A DNA stretch of 64,000 nt from Ruegeria meonggei (GTDB lineage: Bacteria; Pseudomonadota; Alphaproteobacteria; Rhodobacterales; Rhodobacteraceae), in assembly GCF_900172215.1 (NCBI RefSeq), contig NZ_FWFP01000011.1, positions 62,001 through 126,000 on the forward strand, given 5' to 3'. The position numbers and the translations under genes were made by a program. Within the stretch, counting starts at the first letter, position 1. Every line of letters begins with the position of its first letter. Below, one piece after another: positions 29,120 to 38,546 of this stretch. Below the pieces are notes generated by a model. That model had not been told where the DNA came from and ran no database searches. It saw nothing but the letters and a program-made list of their open reading frames with translations.

Positions 29120-30391
29120 TTATCCCAGCTTCACGTTATCGATGCCGACGATCTTGTCGTAGACCCAGTAGAGCAGCAGAACCACCGCCAGCAGGATCGT
29201 CCCGAGCGCAGCCGCAAGGCCCCAGTTCAGCGAGGACGAGATGTGATAGGCGATCCTGTTCGAGATGAAGACGCCCTTGGTTCCGCCCACGATCTCGGGC
29301 GTGATGTAATACCCGATGGACAGAATAAACACGAGGATCGATCCCGCGCCTATGCCCGGAATGGATTGCGGGAAATAGATCCGCCAGAAGGTCGTCCAAT
29401 TGGTCGCCCCCATCGACTTGGCCGCCCGGGTATAAGTCTCAGGTATCGTTTGCATTACCGAGTACATCGGCAGAACCATGAACGGCAGCAGAATATGCGT
29501 CATCGCGATGATCGTACCAATCTGGTTGTTGATGATCACAAGTCGGGCGTCATCCGCAACAAGCCCCAGCCAGACCAACGTTTCGTTGATCACGCCCTGT
29601 TGTTGCAACATCACCTTCCACGCCGACGTCCGCACCAGCAGAGACGTCCAGAACGGCAACAGCACAAGGATCATCAGCAGGTTGGAAACCCGCATCGGCA
29701 GGTTCGCCAGCAGATACGAGATTGGATAGGCCAGCAAGATACAGGAGCCGGTGATCACCAGCGACATAAACAACGTGCGCCCGAACAGCTTGATAAGGAT
29801 TTGTTTGTCCTCGGGCTGAGACTGCGCGCCCTCGGGCGTGCGGCGCATATCAACCGCATTCAGGAAGTACCCGTTGGTGATAGGAACCGCGTGTGTCTTG
29901 ATGACCTTCCAGGTTTCAACATCCCCCCAGCCATCGTGAATATCGATCAGCTTTTCCTTGAACGGCGCGTCAGCTTCTACATCCAACCGTTTGATCTGAC
30001 GACCAGATTTGCGGAACATCGACGACATGCCGGTTTGTTCATAGTTCAGGCGGGTGCCCAGTCGGGTGTGTTGTTTCGCCTCAACGGCGGCAACCATATC
30101 CTTGGTAAAGGCGGCATACAGCGCCTCGTCCGGCAACTCGCCGCTTTCGGCATCCCAGTGCTGAAGCTCAATCACCGTCAAGGGGAGCGTTTCAGACACG
30201 ATACTGTTCTCAACCGACCGGAACAGCATCGAAACGATCGGGATCACAAAGGAAAGCAGCACAAATAGTAAGAGGGGCGCGATCAGAGCCAATGCCCGGA
30301 GTTTTCGGCGACGCAACGACCGCGCCAGAGATTTCTTCAACGGCGTGCCATCTGCAGCCAGCATCGGACCTGATTGAGTAGCGTCAGTCAT
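29120..30391 (-). CDS. ABC importer permease, PotB-like with long first periplasmic loop
   Basis: A 423-residue permease with TM1 at about residues 30-55 and a loop of roughly 140 residues before the next membrane segment; polyamine permeases usually have a much shorter loop. The EAA motif is RAAKSMGATNWTTFWRIYFPQSIPG. It pairs with the downstream PotC-like permease. Together with the adjacent ATPase and binding protein this makes a complete importer. Confidence 0.88.
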   Translation of the reverse strand: MTDATQSGPMLAADGTPLKKSLARSLRRRKLRALALIAPLLLFVLLSFVIPIVSMLFRSVENSIVSETLPLTVIELQHWDAESGELPDEALYAAFTKDMVAAVEAKQHTRLGTRLNYEQTGMSSMFRKSGRQIKRLDVEADAPFKEKLIDIHDGWGDVETWKVIKTHAVPITNGYFLNAVDMRRTPEGAQSQPEDKQILIKLFGRTLFMSLVITGSCILLAYPISYLLANLPMRVSNLLMILVLLPFWTSLLVRTSAWKVMLQQQGVINETLVWLGLVADDARLVIINNQIGTIIAMTHILLPFMVLPMYSVMQTIPETYTRAAKSMGATNWTTFWRIYFPQSIPGIGAGSILVFILSIGYYITPEIVGGTKGVFISNRIAYHISSSLNWGLAAALGTILLAVVLLLYWVYDKIVGIDNVKLG

Positions 30392-30457
30392 CTGCGTCCC
30401 TTGGTCTTAGGTGTGTCGGGGCCAAAGGCGGCCCCGACCAAGTTCATCAAAGCAGGC

Positions 30458-31549
30458 TTATTGTGCCAGCCACGCCTGGAACTTCGCGTCGATATCGTCG
30501 CGATAATCCGCCCAGAACTCATAGTTATACAGGAACGTGTTCTTGGCGTTTTCCGGATCGGTCGGCATATGTGGGGCCATCTCGATCCCAAGTTCTGCGT
30601 GCTGACCCACCAGCGGGGCCGAGGACGCACGAGCCGGACCATAAGAGATCCATTTGGCCTGATCCGCCAGACGCTGAGTGTCTGTGGCGAACATGATGTA
30701 ATCTAGCGCGCGCTTCTGACGCTCCTCACTCAGACCAGCAGGGATGATCCAACCGTCCAGATCGAACACCTGTGCGTCCCACAGCATGGCGACGGGCTGC
30801 TTTTGCTCTTCGATCACGCTGAACAGACGGCCGTTATAGGTCGAGCCCATGATCACTTCGCCATCAGCAAGCAACTGCGGTGTATCGGCACCGGCGGACC
30901 ACCAGACTACGTTGTCCTTGATGGTGCCCAGCTTGGCCAACGCCTGGTCTTGACCTTCTGGCGTCGCGAGAACGTCATAGACGTCGTCCTTTGCCACACC
31001 GTCACAGATCAGAGCCCATTCCATATTGTTGATGGGACGCTTTTCAAGCGAACGCTTACCTGGATAGGCATCGAGATCGAAGATCGAGCAAACATCCGTC
31101 GGCGCGGTGTCACCCACCAGATCGGTGCGATACCCGAATGTGGTCGAGTACACGATCTGCGGGATAAAGCACTCGCTGACCAGCAGGTCGCCGAAATCAT
31201 CAGCAGCCGAAGTCCCGTCCGGGGCCGGGGCCAACATGGTATCCGGGTCGATCTCCATCGCCAGACCTTCGTCACACAGACGGATCGCGTCTGCAGCCAC
31301 AACGTCCACCACATCCCAGGTGATGTTGCCAGCTTCGTTCATCGCACGCAGCTTTGCCACCGCTTCGGCCGAGCTGTCGTCGTTCAGGATGGTGACGCCG
31401 CTTTTTTCCGAATAGGGCTCGTGATAGGCTTTCAGCTGCGACTTGGAATAGGCGCCGCCCCACGACACGATGGTCATCTCTTCGGCCATCGCCCCGCCGG
31501 CAACCATCGCAATCGCGCTCGCCATAAGCGTGGTTTTGGTTACTTTCAT
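30458..31549 (-). CDS. ABC importer periplasmic binding protein, PotD/PotF-like
   Basis: A 363-residue secreted protein with a signal peptide (MKVTKTTLMASAIAMVAGGAMA) and the mature start EEMTIVSWGGAYS typical of polyamine-type binding proteins. The ATG at 31549 has GGGAG upstream; the preceding 22 residues in frame are not signal-like. The pocket includes DVVDVVAADAIRLCDEG and VVWWSAGADTPQLLADGEV. Because the operon ends in creatinase, creatine or a related guanidino acid is a reasonable ligand guess; spermidine remains possible. Confidence 0.9.
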   Translation of the reverse strand: MKVTKTTLMASAIAMVAGGAMAEEMTIVSWGGAYSKSQLKAYHEPYSEKSGVTILNDDSSAEAVAKLRAMNEAGNITWDVVDVVAADAIRLCDEGLAMEIDPDTMLAPAPDGTSAADDFGDLLVSECFIPQIVYSTTFGYRTDLVGDTAPTDVCSIFDLDAYPGKRSLEKRPINNMEWALICDGVAKDDVYDVLATPEGQDQALAKLGTIKDNVVWWSAGADTPQLLADGEVIMGSTYNGRLFSVIEEQKQPVAMLWDAQVFDLDGWIIPAGLSEERQKRALDYIMFATDTQRLADQAKWISYGPARASSAPLVGQHAELGIEMAPHMPTDPENAKNTFLYNYEFWADYRDDIDAKFQAWLAQ

Positions 31550-31660
31550 AGTTAACTCCCTGTTATACCCGTTAATTTTATTCCCGATGACCGGATCACG
31601 GGGCAACCCGATCATCTTTTCCCACGTGGCGCTAGGTCCGCGTGAGGTATTACCGAATGA

Positions 31661-32752
31661 TCAAGCGTCCAAGGCCCGGCAATCATGAGCCAACCAGCCG
31701 ATTTCGACCTCTTCGCCCGGCGACAATTTGATCGCGTCCGGGGCGTTCCGGGTCTTGATGATGAAATCATCATTGCCCGCAACCGACACGCGGAACCGGA
31801 ACACATCGCCCATATAGATGAATTCTTTCACCGTCGCCTTCAGCGTATGCGCATCGGCGTGCAGACGGTCCTTGTTGAACTCAACCCGTTCCGGGCGGAT
31901 AGACACCTTGGTGCGCTCGCCTGCGTTGTGGACGTTGACAGGTTTGGCATCAATCTCGGATCCGTCATCCAGCGTTACAACGCAGGAATCGCCGTCGATG
32001 GACTTAATAACGCCTTCCAATGTGTTGTTTTCCCCAATGAATTGGGCAACAAAGCTGTTTTCGGGTTCCTCGTACAACAGGTCTGGCGGAGCCAGCTGCT
32101 GGATACGACCGTCGTCAAACACGGCGACGCGGTCCGACATGGTCAGCGCTTCGGTCTGGTCATGGGTCACGTATACGGTGGTGATCCCCAGCTCGTGCGC
32201 CAGACGGGTGATTTCGAATTGCATATGTTCGCGCAGCTGTTTGTCCAATGCGCCCAGCGGTTCGTCCATCAAGACCAGCTCGGGCTCGAACACAAGTGCA
32301 CGTGCCAGAGCGATCCGCTGCTGCTGTCCACCCGACAGTTGCGCAGGTCGACGGCTGCCAAAGGCACCCATCTGAACCATATCCAGCGCGCGTTTGACCT
32401 TTTCCTCGCGCTTGTCTTTGCCGATGCCTCGCACTTCCAGTGGGAACGAGAGGTTCTCGGCCACTGTCATATGCGGGAACAGGGCGTAGTTCTGGAACAC
32501 CATCCCGATCCCTCGCTTATGAGGTGGGATGTTGTTGATCGGACGCCCGTCCAACATGATTTCGCCATGTGTCGCGGTTTCAAACCCGGCCAACATCATC
32601 AGACAAGTTGTCTTACCGGACCCGGACGGGCCCAGCATTGTCAGAAACTCACCTTTTGGCATTGAGAGGTTTAGATCTTTTACAACGAGTATCTCGCCAT
32701 CATAAGATTTTTGGACACGCTGAAATTCGACGAACGCTGCGTCATTGGACAT
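31661..32752 (-). CDS. ABC importer ATPase, PotA-like
   Basis: A 363-residue ATP-binding subunit. Walker A is GPSGSGKTT (about 42-50), signature LSGGQQQRIALARAL, Walker B LVLMDEPLGALD, H-loop VTHDQ. The C-terminal TOBE regulatory domain (VSIRPERVEF) is present, as in PotA and FbpC. It is transcribed ahead of the binding protein and permeases. Confidence 0.93.
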   Translation of the reverse strand: MSNDAAFVEFQRVQKSYDGEILVVKDLNLSMPKGEFLTMLGPSGSGKTTCLMMLAGFETATHGEIMLDGRPINNIPPHKRGIGMVFQNYALFPHMTVAENLSFPLEVRGIGKDKREEKVKRALDMVQMGAFGSRRPAQLSGGQQQRIALARALVFEPELVLMDEPLGALDKQLREHMQFEITRLAHELGITTVYVTHDQTEALTMSDRVAVFDDGRIQQLAPPDLLYEEPENSFVAQFIGENNTLEGVIKSIDGDSCVVTLDDGSEIDAKPVNVHNAGERTKVSIRPERVEFNKDRLHADAHTLKATVKEFIYMGDVFRFRVSVAGNDDFIIKTRNAPDAIKLSPGEEVEIGWLAHDCRALDA

Positions 32753-32901
32753 TTACCGACTTGGCTCCCCTGTGCGGTCCCGTGCTGCCCGGTTTATCCG
32801 GGTCTACGAGACCAATCCGCTCCATTAAAGGCCATGCGGGGCGCGACACGCAACCAAAATGTGACGCGCAGGTAACACAGACGGTTTCCTACGCGCATAT
32901 C

Positions 32902-33609
32902 TCAGGCAGAATTCAATTCCCGCATGTGCCACGCAAGGCTTTGATTGCTTGATAAAACAGGCTTTTTTAGCCGCTCTTGAATCTCGGGGATCGCATCAAA
33001 AGTTCTTAGATTCGTGCAACTTAGAAATACAGCTTCAACCGCCGAATCAGCCCCAAGCTCCAAGGCAGCCTCAACCACGGATTGCCTGGAAATCCGGACG
33101 ACCTTTGATTCTTCGGATTCGCCAAACGAACCAAAAACATCCATCGATATCCCGTTTTTAGCAAACGCCTGCCGTAACGGTTCGTTCACTTCCTCGATGT
33201 AAGGAGACAACAGGGCAAATTTTGAAACGCCCTGATGGGCCGCACAGGCCGACGCCGCCCGCAGCGGATTGGTCACCACCGCCGCATCGCAGGTCTTTTG
33301 GACCATCCGCTCGACCTGCTCGGTGCCGATGACCGAGCTGGCGGATGTGCAGCCATATCCGACCACCCGGTAAGGGCGTATTTTGGGCAGCAGATCCGCC
33401 GCCGCCGGCAGCGCCTTTTCCATCTCGGCAAGGGTATCTGTGGTAACACTTTCACCGCTGGGGATTCTGGATACATAGATCGGACAGGTCCGGTCCGCAA
33501 AGTAAGCGTTGAACTCTGGTTCGATCGTCTCATCCGTTTGCAAAACAATCAGTCCCAACGGTGCGGCCGAGGGGTCATCTTTGTCCAAAGTATAGGGCAA
33601 ATAGCTCAT
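32902..33609 (-). CDS. Asp/Glu racemase-superfamily protein (maleate isomerase/EutA-like)
   Basis: A 235-residue member of the Asp/Glu racemase superfamily. Both catalytic-position cysteines are visible: GYGCTSAS (about 105) and FLSCTNLR (about 200). The general shape (IGLIVLQTDETIEPE start, VSSNQ-like end) resembles maleate isomerase, arylmalonate decarboxylase and the EutA protein of ectoine catabolism. A racemase or isomerase role in amino-acid or hydantoin catabolism is possible; no ectoine genes are here. It belongs to the transporter-creatinase strand run. Confidence 0.83.
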   Translation of the reverse strand: MSYLPYTLDKDDPSAAPLGLIVLQTDETIEPEFNAYFADRTCPIYVSRIPSGESVTTDTLAEMEKALPAAADLLPKIRPYRVVGYGCTSASSVIGTEQVERMVQKTCDAAVVTNPLRAASACAAHQGVSKFALLSPYIEEVNEPLRQAFAKNGISMDVFGSFGESEESKVVRISRQSVVEAALELGADSAVEAVFLSCTNLRTFDAIPEIQERLKKPVLSSNQSLAWHMRELNSA

Positions 33610-33732
33610 ATTGCGTGCATCTCCGTACCTGTTTGAGGCAGGTTTAATAGACCTTACCTTAGGTAATGCCCTCTTAAGCGAATTCTGCCGCCAAATAAAA
33701 GGCCCGTTGTGTCTTTTCGCTGTTGGGCACGG

Positions 33733-34776
33733 TCATTCCGATCCCTCTGAGACGATACACAAAACCCGTGCCCCCTGCCCGATACCCAGAGCCTGACACA
33801 CATCTGTGTTCATGATAGCCGCGACACCTGCCCCACCTGACGCGGTCGTGGCCATACCCGCCGCCGCCATAGCCGGAAGATGCTGGACCACTTCCTGGTC
33901 GGAAAGCGTCAGGAAACTGTCGGCATCGCGCGCCAGCCCGTTCAGTGCAATCTGCGACGGCTCTTTGCAATCCAACCGCCCCATGACGCTGTCCGGCCCG
34001 TCGGCAAACACACAAACCCCCGCTTCGATACTGGCCTGCAGGGCCGGAGCCGCATCTGGTTCAACCACGATGATCTGTGGGACGTCCGACCAAACGGACC
34101 GCGCATAGGCCGCGACCGCACCGGCCAGCCCACCGACACCGGCCTGAAGCATGATATGAGTTGGCGCTTCGGGACATTGCCGCGTGGCTTCGGCCGCCAT
34201 CTGCAGATAGCCCTCCATCAGCGTATGCGGCAGGTCGTAATAGCCGTCCCAGGAACTGTCGGACAGTAATATCCACCCGTTCTCGTCTGCGGTTGCGCGC
34301 GCGCCCTCCATGCTGGCGGCATAATCCACACCGTGACGGACCACCTGCGCCTTTTGTGCCCGCAAACGGTCGGCAAAGCTCTCGGGTACTGTCTCAGCGA
34401 TGTAAACCACTGCGTTCGCCCCAAAAACCCGCGCCCCTGCAGCCACGCTCATTCCGTGATTTCCTGCGCTGGCGGTGACATAGATGCGGCCTGTCAGCGT
34501 CGCGTGGTCCGGAGTTTCAGAGGCCTCAGCTGCGTGACGTGCGATGACATAGGCCGCCCCTAACGCCTTGAACGAGCCCAAGTTCATTCGGCCGCGCTCA
34601 TCCTTGACCCAAAGTGCATCGACATCCGCCAGACCGTCGATCGTGACCAGGGGCGTCTCGGCTGCCGCCGGGCATTTATTCAACAATTCGGCCACTCGGT
34701 CCGCGTTGGTGGACGGAAATGGTGCCGCTTCAATCAGCTTCTGGCCACCACGATGGGGGTTTGATGTGATTTTCAA
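33733..34776 (-). CDS. PLP-dependent lyase of the diaminopropionate ammonia-lyase/threonine dehydratase type
   Basis: A 347-residue fold-type II PLP enzyme. The Schiff-base lysine lies in GSFKALGAAYV around residue 69, the asparagine of TASAGNHG contacts PLP, and GVGGLAGAVAAY is the phosphate-binding glycine loop. The best match I can make is to 2,3-diaminopropionate ammonia-lyase, but serine/threonine dehydratases are close. It is the first gene of the strand run that ends with creatinase, with 120-150 bp gaps between neighbours. Confidence 0.85.
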   Translation of the reverse strand: MKITSNPHRGGQKLIEAAPFPSTNADRVAELLNKCPAAAETPLVTIDGLADVDALWVKDERGRMNLGSFKALGAAYVIARHAAEASETPDHATLTGRIYVTASAGNHGMSVAAGARVFGANAVVYIAETVPESFADRLRAQKAQVVRHGVDYAASMEGARATADENGWILLSDSSWDGYYDLPHTLMEGYLQMAAEATRQCPEAPTHIMLQAGVGGLAGAVAAYARSVWSDVPQIIVVEPDAAPALQASIEAGVCVFADGPDSVMGRLDCKEPSQIALNGLARDADSFLTLSDQEVVQHLPAMAAAGMATTASGGAGVAAIMNTDVCQALGIGQGARVLCIVSEGSE

Positions 34777-35006
34777 TTAGTTGTCTTTCTTGAGTTGCCC
34801 ATTGACGTGACCGCATTCGTCAAGTTCTGTCAACAAAACTCAGTCACATCACGAGGCTCCGTCGCTCCAAACTGATCTCGCCTTCTACCGGAACGACTAC
34901 TCCTTCAGACTGACAACAACCTCTATCTAAACTCAGCCGCGCGATACAGCGTTGGAACTGGCTGCGACTGTGTTTGGACAAGCATCTGAAAGAAGTTCGT
35001 AAGGCC

Positions 35007-36164
35007 ATGACACTACAACGATCCATCGACATCCTCGCTGACCTGATCGGTTTTGAAACTGTCTCGGTCGATTCCAACCTTGAGATCATCAGTTACCTAA
35101 CCAAACGGCTTGAGACACTGGGCGCGCGTTGCATCGAAACCCGCGATGAGACCGGCAAAAAGGCCAATGTATTTGCCACACTGGGTCCCGACATGCCCGG
35201 CGGCATTTTGTTGTCAGGACACACGGATGTGGTGCCAGTCGCCGATCAGGACTGGACCACAGACCCCTTTCAGATGGTTGAGAATGGCGGAAAACTCTTT
35301 GGCCGTGGCACTTGCGATATGAAGGGGTTCATTGCCGCCACGCTGGCTTTTGCTGAGACGCTGGATGTCAGCAAACTGACCCAGCCGCTGCACTTTGCTT
35401 TCACTTATGACGAAGAAACTGGCTGCCTCGGCGGGCAGCATCTGGTGCGTGATCTGTCGGATCGAGGCATCGTGCCGGACATTGCCATCATTGGTGAGCC
35501 GACCGAGATGCGGGTGATCGAAGGGCACAAGGGCTGCTATGAATACACTACCCGGTTCGTTGGGCTAGAAGGCCATAGCTCGGCCCCTGATGATGGCGTG
35601 AACGCAGCCGAATACGCCGCGCGCTATGTCGGCAAGCTGTTAGAGCTACGCCATGCCCTGCAGGCCCGCGCGCCCAAAGGCAGCGTGTTCGAGCCGCCCT
35701 GGACCACGCTAAACATAGGTTTTTTCAACGGCGGCGTGGCGCACAATGTCATCGCCAGCAAGGCAGAGGTCGGTTGGGAGATGCGCCCGGTTCAGGCCAG
35801 CGACGCTGATTTTGTTAAAAAATCTATGTCCGATTACGTGACCCAGACCCTACTGCCCGCAATGCAGGCCGTTCATAACGACGCCGACATTATCCAAGAC
35901 ATCACCGCCGAAGTGGCCGGGCTTGAGCCGATGGATGACAACGCCGCCCGCGATCTAGTGGCCGAACTAACAGGCGCGAACGGCACCGGTGTCGTAGCCT
36001 TTGCGACTGAGGCTGGCCTGTTTCAGCAACTGGGCGTGCACGCGATTGTCTGCGGGCCAGGCTCAATCGCACAGGCTCATAAGGCGGATGAATTCCTTGA
36101 GATCGAGCAGCTGGACCTGTGTCGCCGGATGCTTGATCGGTTGGGGCAACGCCTGACGCGTTAG
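35007..36164 (+). CDS. argE: Acetylornithine deacetylase (ArgE-type M20 enzyme)
   Basis: A 385-residue M20A enzyme that removes acetyl from N-acetylornithine, or a related acyl amino acid. Metal-binding motifs are SGHTDVVPV (H72-D74 region), GRGTCDMKG, DEETGCLGG and the C-terminal GPGSIAQAHKADEF. Start is ATG 35007 with TAAGG upstream; 11 further codons upstream are open. It is divergent from the PLP lyase gene and convergent with the DUF1989 gene, overlapping it by four bases. Since Rhodobacteraceae often use ArgJ, a catabolic role cannot be excluded. Confidence 0.87.
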   Translation: MTLQRSIDILADLIGFETVSVDSNLEIISYLTKRLETLGARCIETRDETGKKANVFATLGPDMPGGILLSGHTDVVPVADQDWTTDPFQMVENGGKLFGRGTCDMKGFIAATLAFAETLDVSKLTQPLHFAFTYDEETGCLGGQHLVRDLSDRGIVPDIAIIGEPTEMRVIEGHKGCYEYTTRFVGLEGHSSAPDDGVNAAEYAARYVGKLLELRHALQARAPKGSVFEPPWTTLNIGFFNGGVAHNVIASKAEVGWEMRPVQASDADFVKKSMSDYVTQTLLPAMQAVHNDADIIQDITAEVAGLEPMDDNAARDLVAELTGANGTGVVAFATEAGLFQQLGVHAIVCGPGSIAQAHKADEFLEIEQLDLCRRMLDRLGQRLTR

Positions 36165-37027
36165 CCGGTTCCGTGGGTCCGGTCATACGCTGATCGCGCC
36201 GGTTGGACATGCGCAGCGCGTGCTTCTTGGCCGGGGTCGAATACTTCGATCAGTAACGGATAACAGGCTGCTGTGTCGGATGAATGCTCCGACGAACAGT
36301 CGCCACCAGGACAGGCTGACAGACCAACGATCAGGTCAATCTCGGCGTAGAATTCCAGATAATCGCCGGGCCTCACGGGGCTGGCCTTCATGAAGTATTG
36401 CCCGGTATCACGGGTAAAACCGGTACACATGAACACGTTCAAAACGTCGTGCACCAGCATCTCGGCCTCATGCAGCGGCAGATCGCAATGGTTGGCCAGG
36501 GCGCGGGTCAGGTTGGAATGGCAGCAATGATGGTAATCGTCGCCCGACAGCAACCGGCCGGTGTAAGGATCACAGCGCGTCCCGATTACATCATGCACGG
36601 AACCGCCAAAGTCATCGAACCCGTACCAGTCCAACGTATCCCCCACGATGGTCGCCATGGGTCGCATATTGGGAAAGCTGGACCACATGCGATCCCCGGT
36701 GGACAAGTGCGTGCCGTGCAGGGCGCGGGTCTTCCCGGAATAGAACCGCTCGGTCAGGTCGTGCCTGTTCCACATGTTCAGATCACCGACCTGAGGACCA
36801 TCGACTGACACAACGCGGACAAAAGCCCCAGCAGGCACATCGATACAGGCCGCATCACGCGCACCCGCGGTAACCTCGGCCGTTTTCGCTGCACTCTGGC
36901 GCAATTGCCGCAAACCGCTCAGATCAGGCTGAACAAGCGTTTCGGGCGGATAGCAAATGACCGGAGTGATGGCTTTGCGATCATCAGCATCCGCCGGTGC
37001 CGTAAACTTCGGGTTTTCCAGTTTCAT
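36161..37027 (-). CDS. DUF1989 (urea carboxylase-associated) protein
   Basis: A 288-residue protein of the DUF1989 family. Motifs are GDLNMWN, RFYSGKTRALHGTHLSTGDRMWSS, HHCCHSNLTRAL and VLNVFMCTGF. Its relatives include urea-carboxylase-associated proteins and the two subunits of carboxyguanidine deiminase (CgdA/CgdB). There is only one copy and no carboxylase here, so a guanidine pathway is not complete. It is the last gene of a tightly packed strand run headed by a DUF1185 protein. Start ATG 37027 (MKLENPK). Confidence 0.83.
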   Translation of the reverse strand: MKLENPKFTAPADADDRKAITPVICYPPETLVQPDLSGLRQLRQSAAKTAEVTAGARDAACIDVPAGAFVRVVSVDGPQVGDLNMWNRHDLTERFYSGKTRALHGTHLSTGDRMWSSFPNMRPMATIVGDTLDWYGFDDFGGSVHDVIGTRCDPYTGRLLSGDDYHHCCHSNLTRALANHCDLPLHEAEMLVHDVLNVFMCTGFTRDTGQYFMKASPVRPGDYLEFYAEIDLIVGLSACPGGDCSSEHSSDTAACYPLLIEVFDPGQEARAAHVQPARSAYDRTHGTG

Positions 37028-37059
37028 GCCCGTGCTCCCATCCCTGCTTGCGCACAGGC

Positions 37060-38538
37060 TTAGCGCATTACGAACGGGTTCGCCATCGGCGCTTGCGCGG
37101 TGCTGATCCAGGTTGTTTTGGTGCGGGTGTAATCCAGCATCGCCTCGACGCCTGCCTCGCGCCCATAGCCGGACTGATTGAACCCGCCGAACGGCGCGAT
37201 CGGAGAGATTGCGCGATAGGTGTTCACCCAGCAAATCCCCGACCTGATCCGTTTTGACACCCGATGCGCGCGGGCAAGGTTCTGGGTAAAAACGCCAGAG
37301 CCCAGCCCGTAGGGCGTGCTGTTGGCCAGCGCGATGGCCTCCTCCTCGGTATCAAAGGGCAGCAAAGACATCACGGGGCCAAACATTTCGACCTTTAGCG
37401 TTTCGGTATCGGGTGCTGCACATTCAACCAGCGTGGGCTCCATATAGTTCCCCGCCCGCTCCGCAGATTTTCCCCCAAACCGGATCGCCGCACCCTGCCC
37501 TTGTGCTTTGGCCAGTGTGTCCTCGATCTTGCGCATCTGTGCTGCCGTACAAAGCGGACCAACATGGGTATCTGCGTGCAGCGGGTCACCCAACCGAATG
37601 GCGCTGGCTTTCTCGGTAATCCGCGCAATCAGGGGTTCAAGAATGGACCGATGCACCAAACCGCGTGTGCCCGCCACACAGCTTTGCCCTGAGGCGCCAA
37701 AGTTCCCCGCGATCAACCCATTTGCCGCGCCATCCAGATCGGCGTCTTCGAACACCAGAATAGGGGATTTTCCACCCAGCTCCAGTGAGGTCACTGCAAA
37801 ATTCTCGGCTGAATTGCGCACCACATGGCGCGCGGTTTCCGGCCCGCCGGTAAAGGCGATGCGGTCGACATCCGGGTGCCGGGTCAGCGGAATGGCACAG
37901 TTCTGGGCGTCGCCGGTGATGACCGAGACGACCCCGGGCGGAAACCCAGCCTGTTCAATCAACCGGGCAAACGCCAGCATCGGTGCGGGCGCAATTTCTG
38001 AGGCTTTCAGTATCACTGAACACCCGGCCGCAAGCGCTGGACCCAGCTTGGTGGCCGTCAGGAACATCTGGGCATTCCATGGCACAATCGCAGCCACAAC
38101 GCCGATAGGTTCACGGGTGGTAAACACGTGCATGTCGGGTTTGTCGATGGGCAGCACCGTTCCTTCGACCTTATCAGCAAGCCCGGCAAAGTAACGGTAA
38201 TAGTCGGCAACATACCCTGTCTGTGCCGCTGTTTCCACCAGCAACTTGCCGCTGTCTGTTGTCTCCAACTCACCCAGATGGCCCGCGTGTTCCGCCACCA
38301 GATCCGCCAGGCGATACAGCAGCTTTCCACGCGCCGTCTGGGTCATGTCACGCCACGCCGGATCATCCAAAACCCGTTTGGCAGCAGCAACAGCCCGGTC
38401 AACATCTGCGGCGGACGCGCAGGCGAATCTGGCCCAGCCCTGTCCGGTCGCCGGGTTTTCGGACGTCATCACCTGCGCGTCCGAGCCCTCGGTCCACGTG
38501 CCGTCAATGAACAGTTGATAATGTGGAAGATTTCCCAT
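37060..38538 (-). CDS. NAD(P)-dependent aldehyde dehydrogenase
   Basis: A 492-residue aldehyde dehydrogenase of the betaine-aldehyde type. Cofactor and active-site motifs: VPWNAQMF, FTGGPETARHV, the glutamate of LELGGKSP (about 260) and the catalytic cysteine in GQSCVAGTR (about 294). Start ATG 38538 has TGAGGACC upstream. It lies between the DUF1989 gene and a luciferase-like monooxygenase gene with 8-32 bp gaps. Oxidises the aldehyde released by an upstream monooxygenase step, by inference. Confidence 0.92.
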   Translation of the reverse strand: MGNLPHYQLFIDGTWTEGSDAQVMTSENPATGQGWARFACASAADVDRAVAAAKRVLDDPAWRDMTQTARGKLLYRLADLVAEHAGHLGELETTDSGKLLVETAAQTGYVADYYRYFAGLADKVEGTVLPIDKPDMHVFTTREPIGVVAAIVPWNAQMFLTATKLGPALAAGCSVILKASEIAPAPMLAFARLIEQAGFPPGVVSVITGDAQNCAIPLTRHPDVDRIAFTGGPETARHVVRNSAENFAVTSLELGGKSPILVFEDADLDGAANGLIAGNFGASGQSCVAGTRGLVHRSILEPLIARITEKASAIRLGDPLHADTHVGPLCTAAQMRKIEDTLAKAQGQGAAIRFGGKSAERAGNYMEPTLVECAAPDTETLKVEMFGPVMSLLPFDTEEEAIALANSTPYGLGSGVFTQNLARAHRVSKRIRSGICWVNTYRAISPIAPFGGFNQSGYGREAGVEAMLDYTRTKTTWISTAQAPMANPFVMR

Positions 38539-38546
38539 TGTGGTCC

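Noticed and set aside
29105..30268. Long reading frame (387 codons) antisense to the PotB-like permease
   Set aside because: Arg/His/Gln-rich composition with no domain; the other strand encodes a clear permease.
32902..36164. A hydroxyectoine (eutABCDE) operon
   Set aside because: EutA-like and dehydratase-like genes are here, but eutC (cyclodeaminase) and eutD/doeA are absent and the transporter is of the polyamine type.
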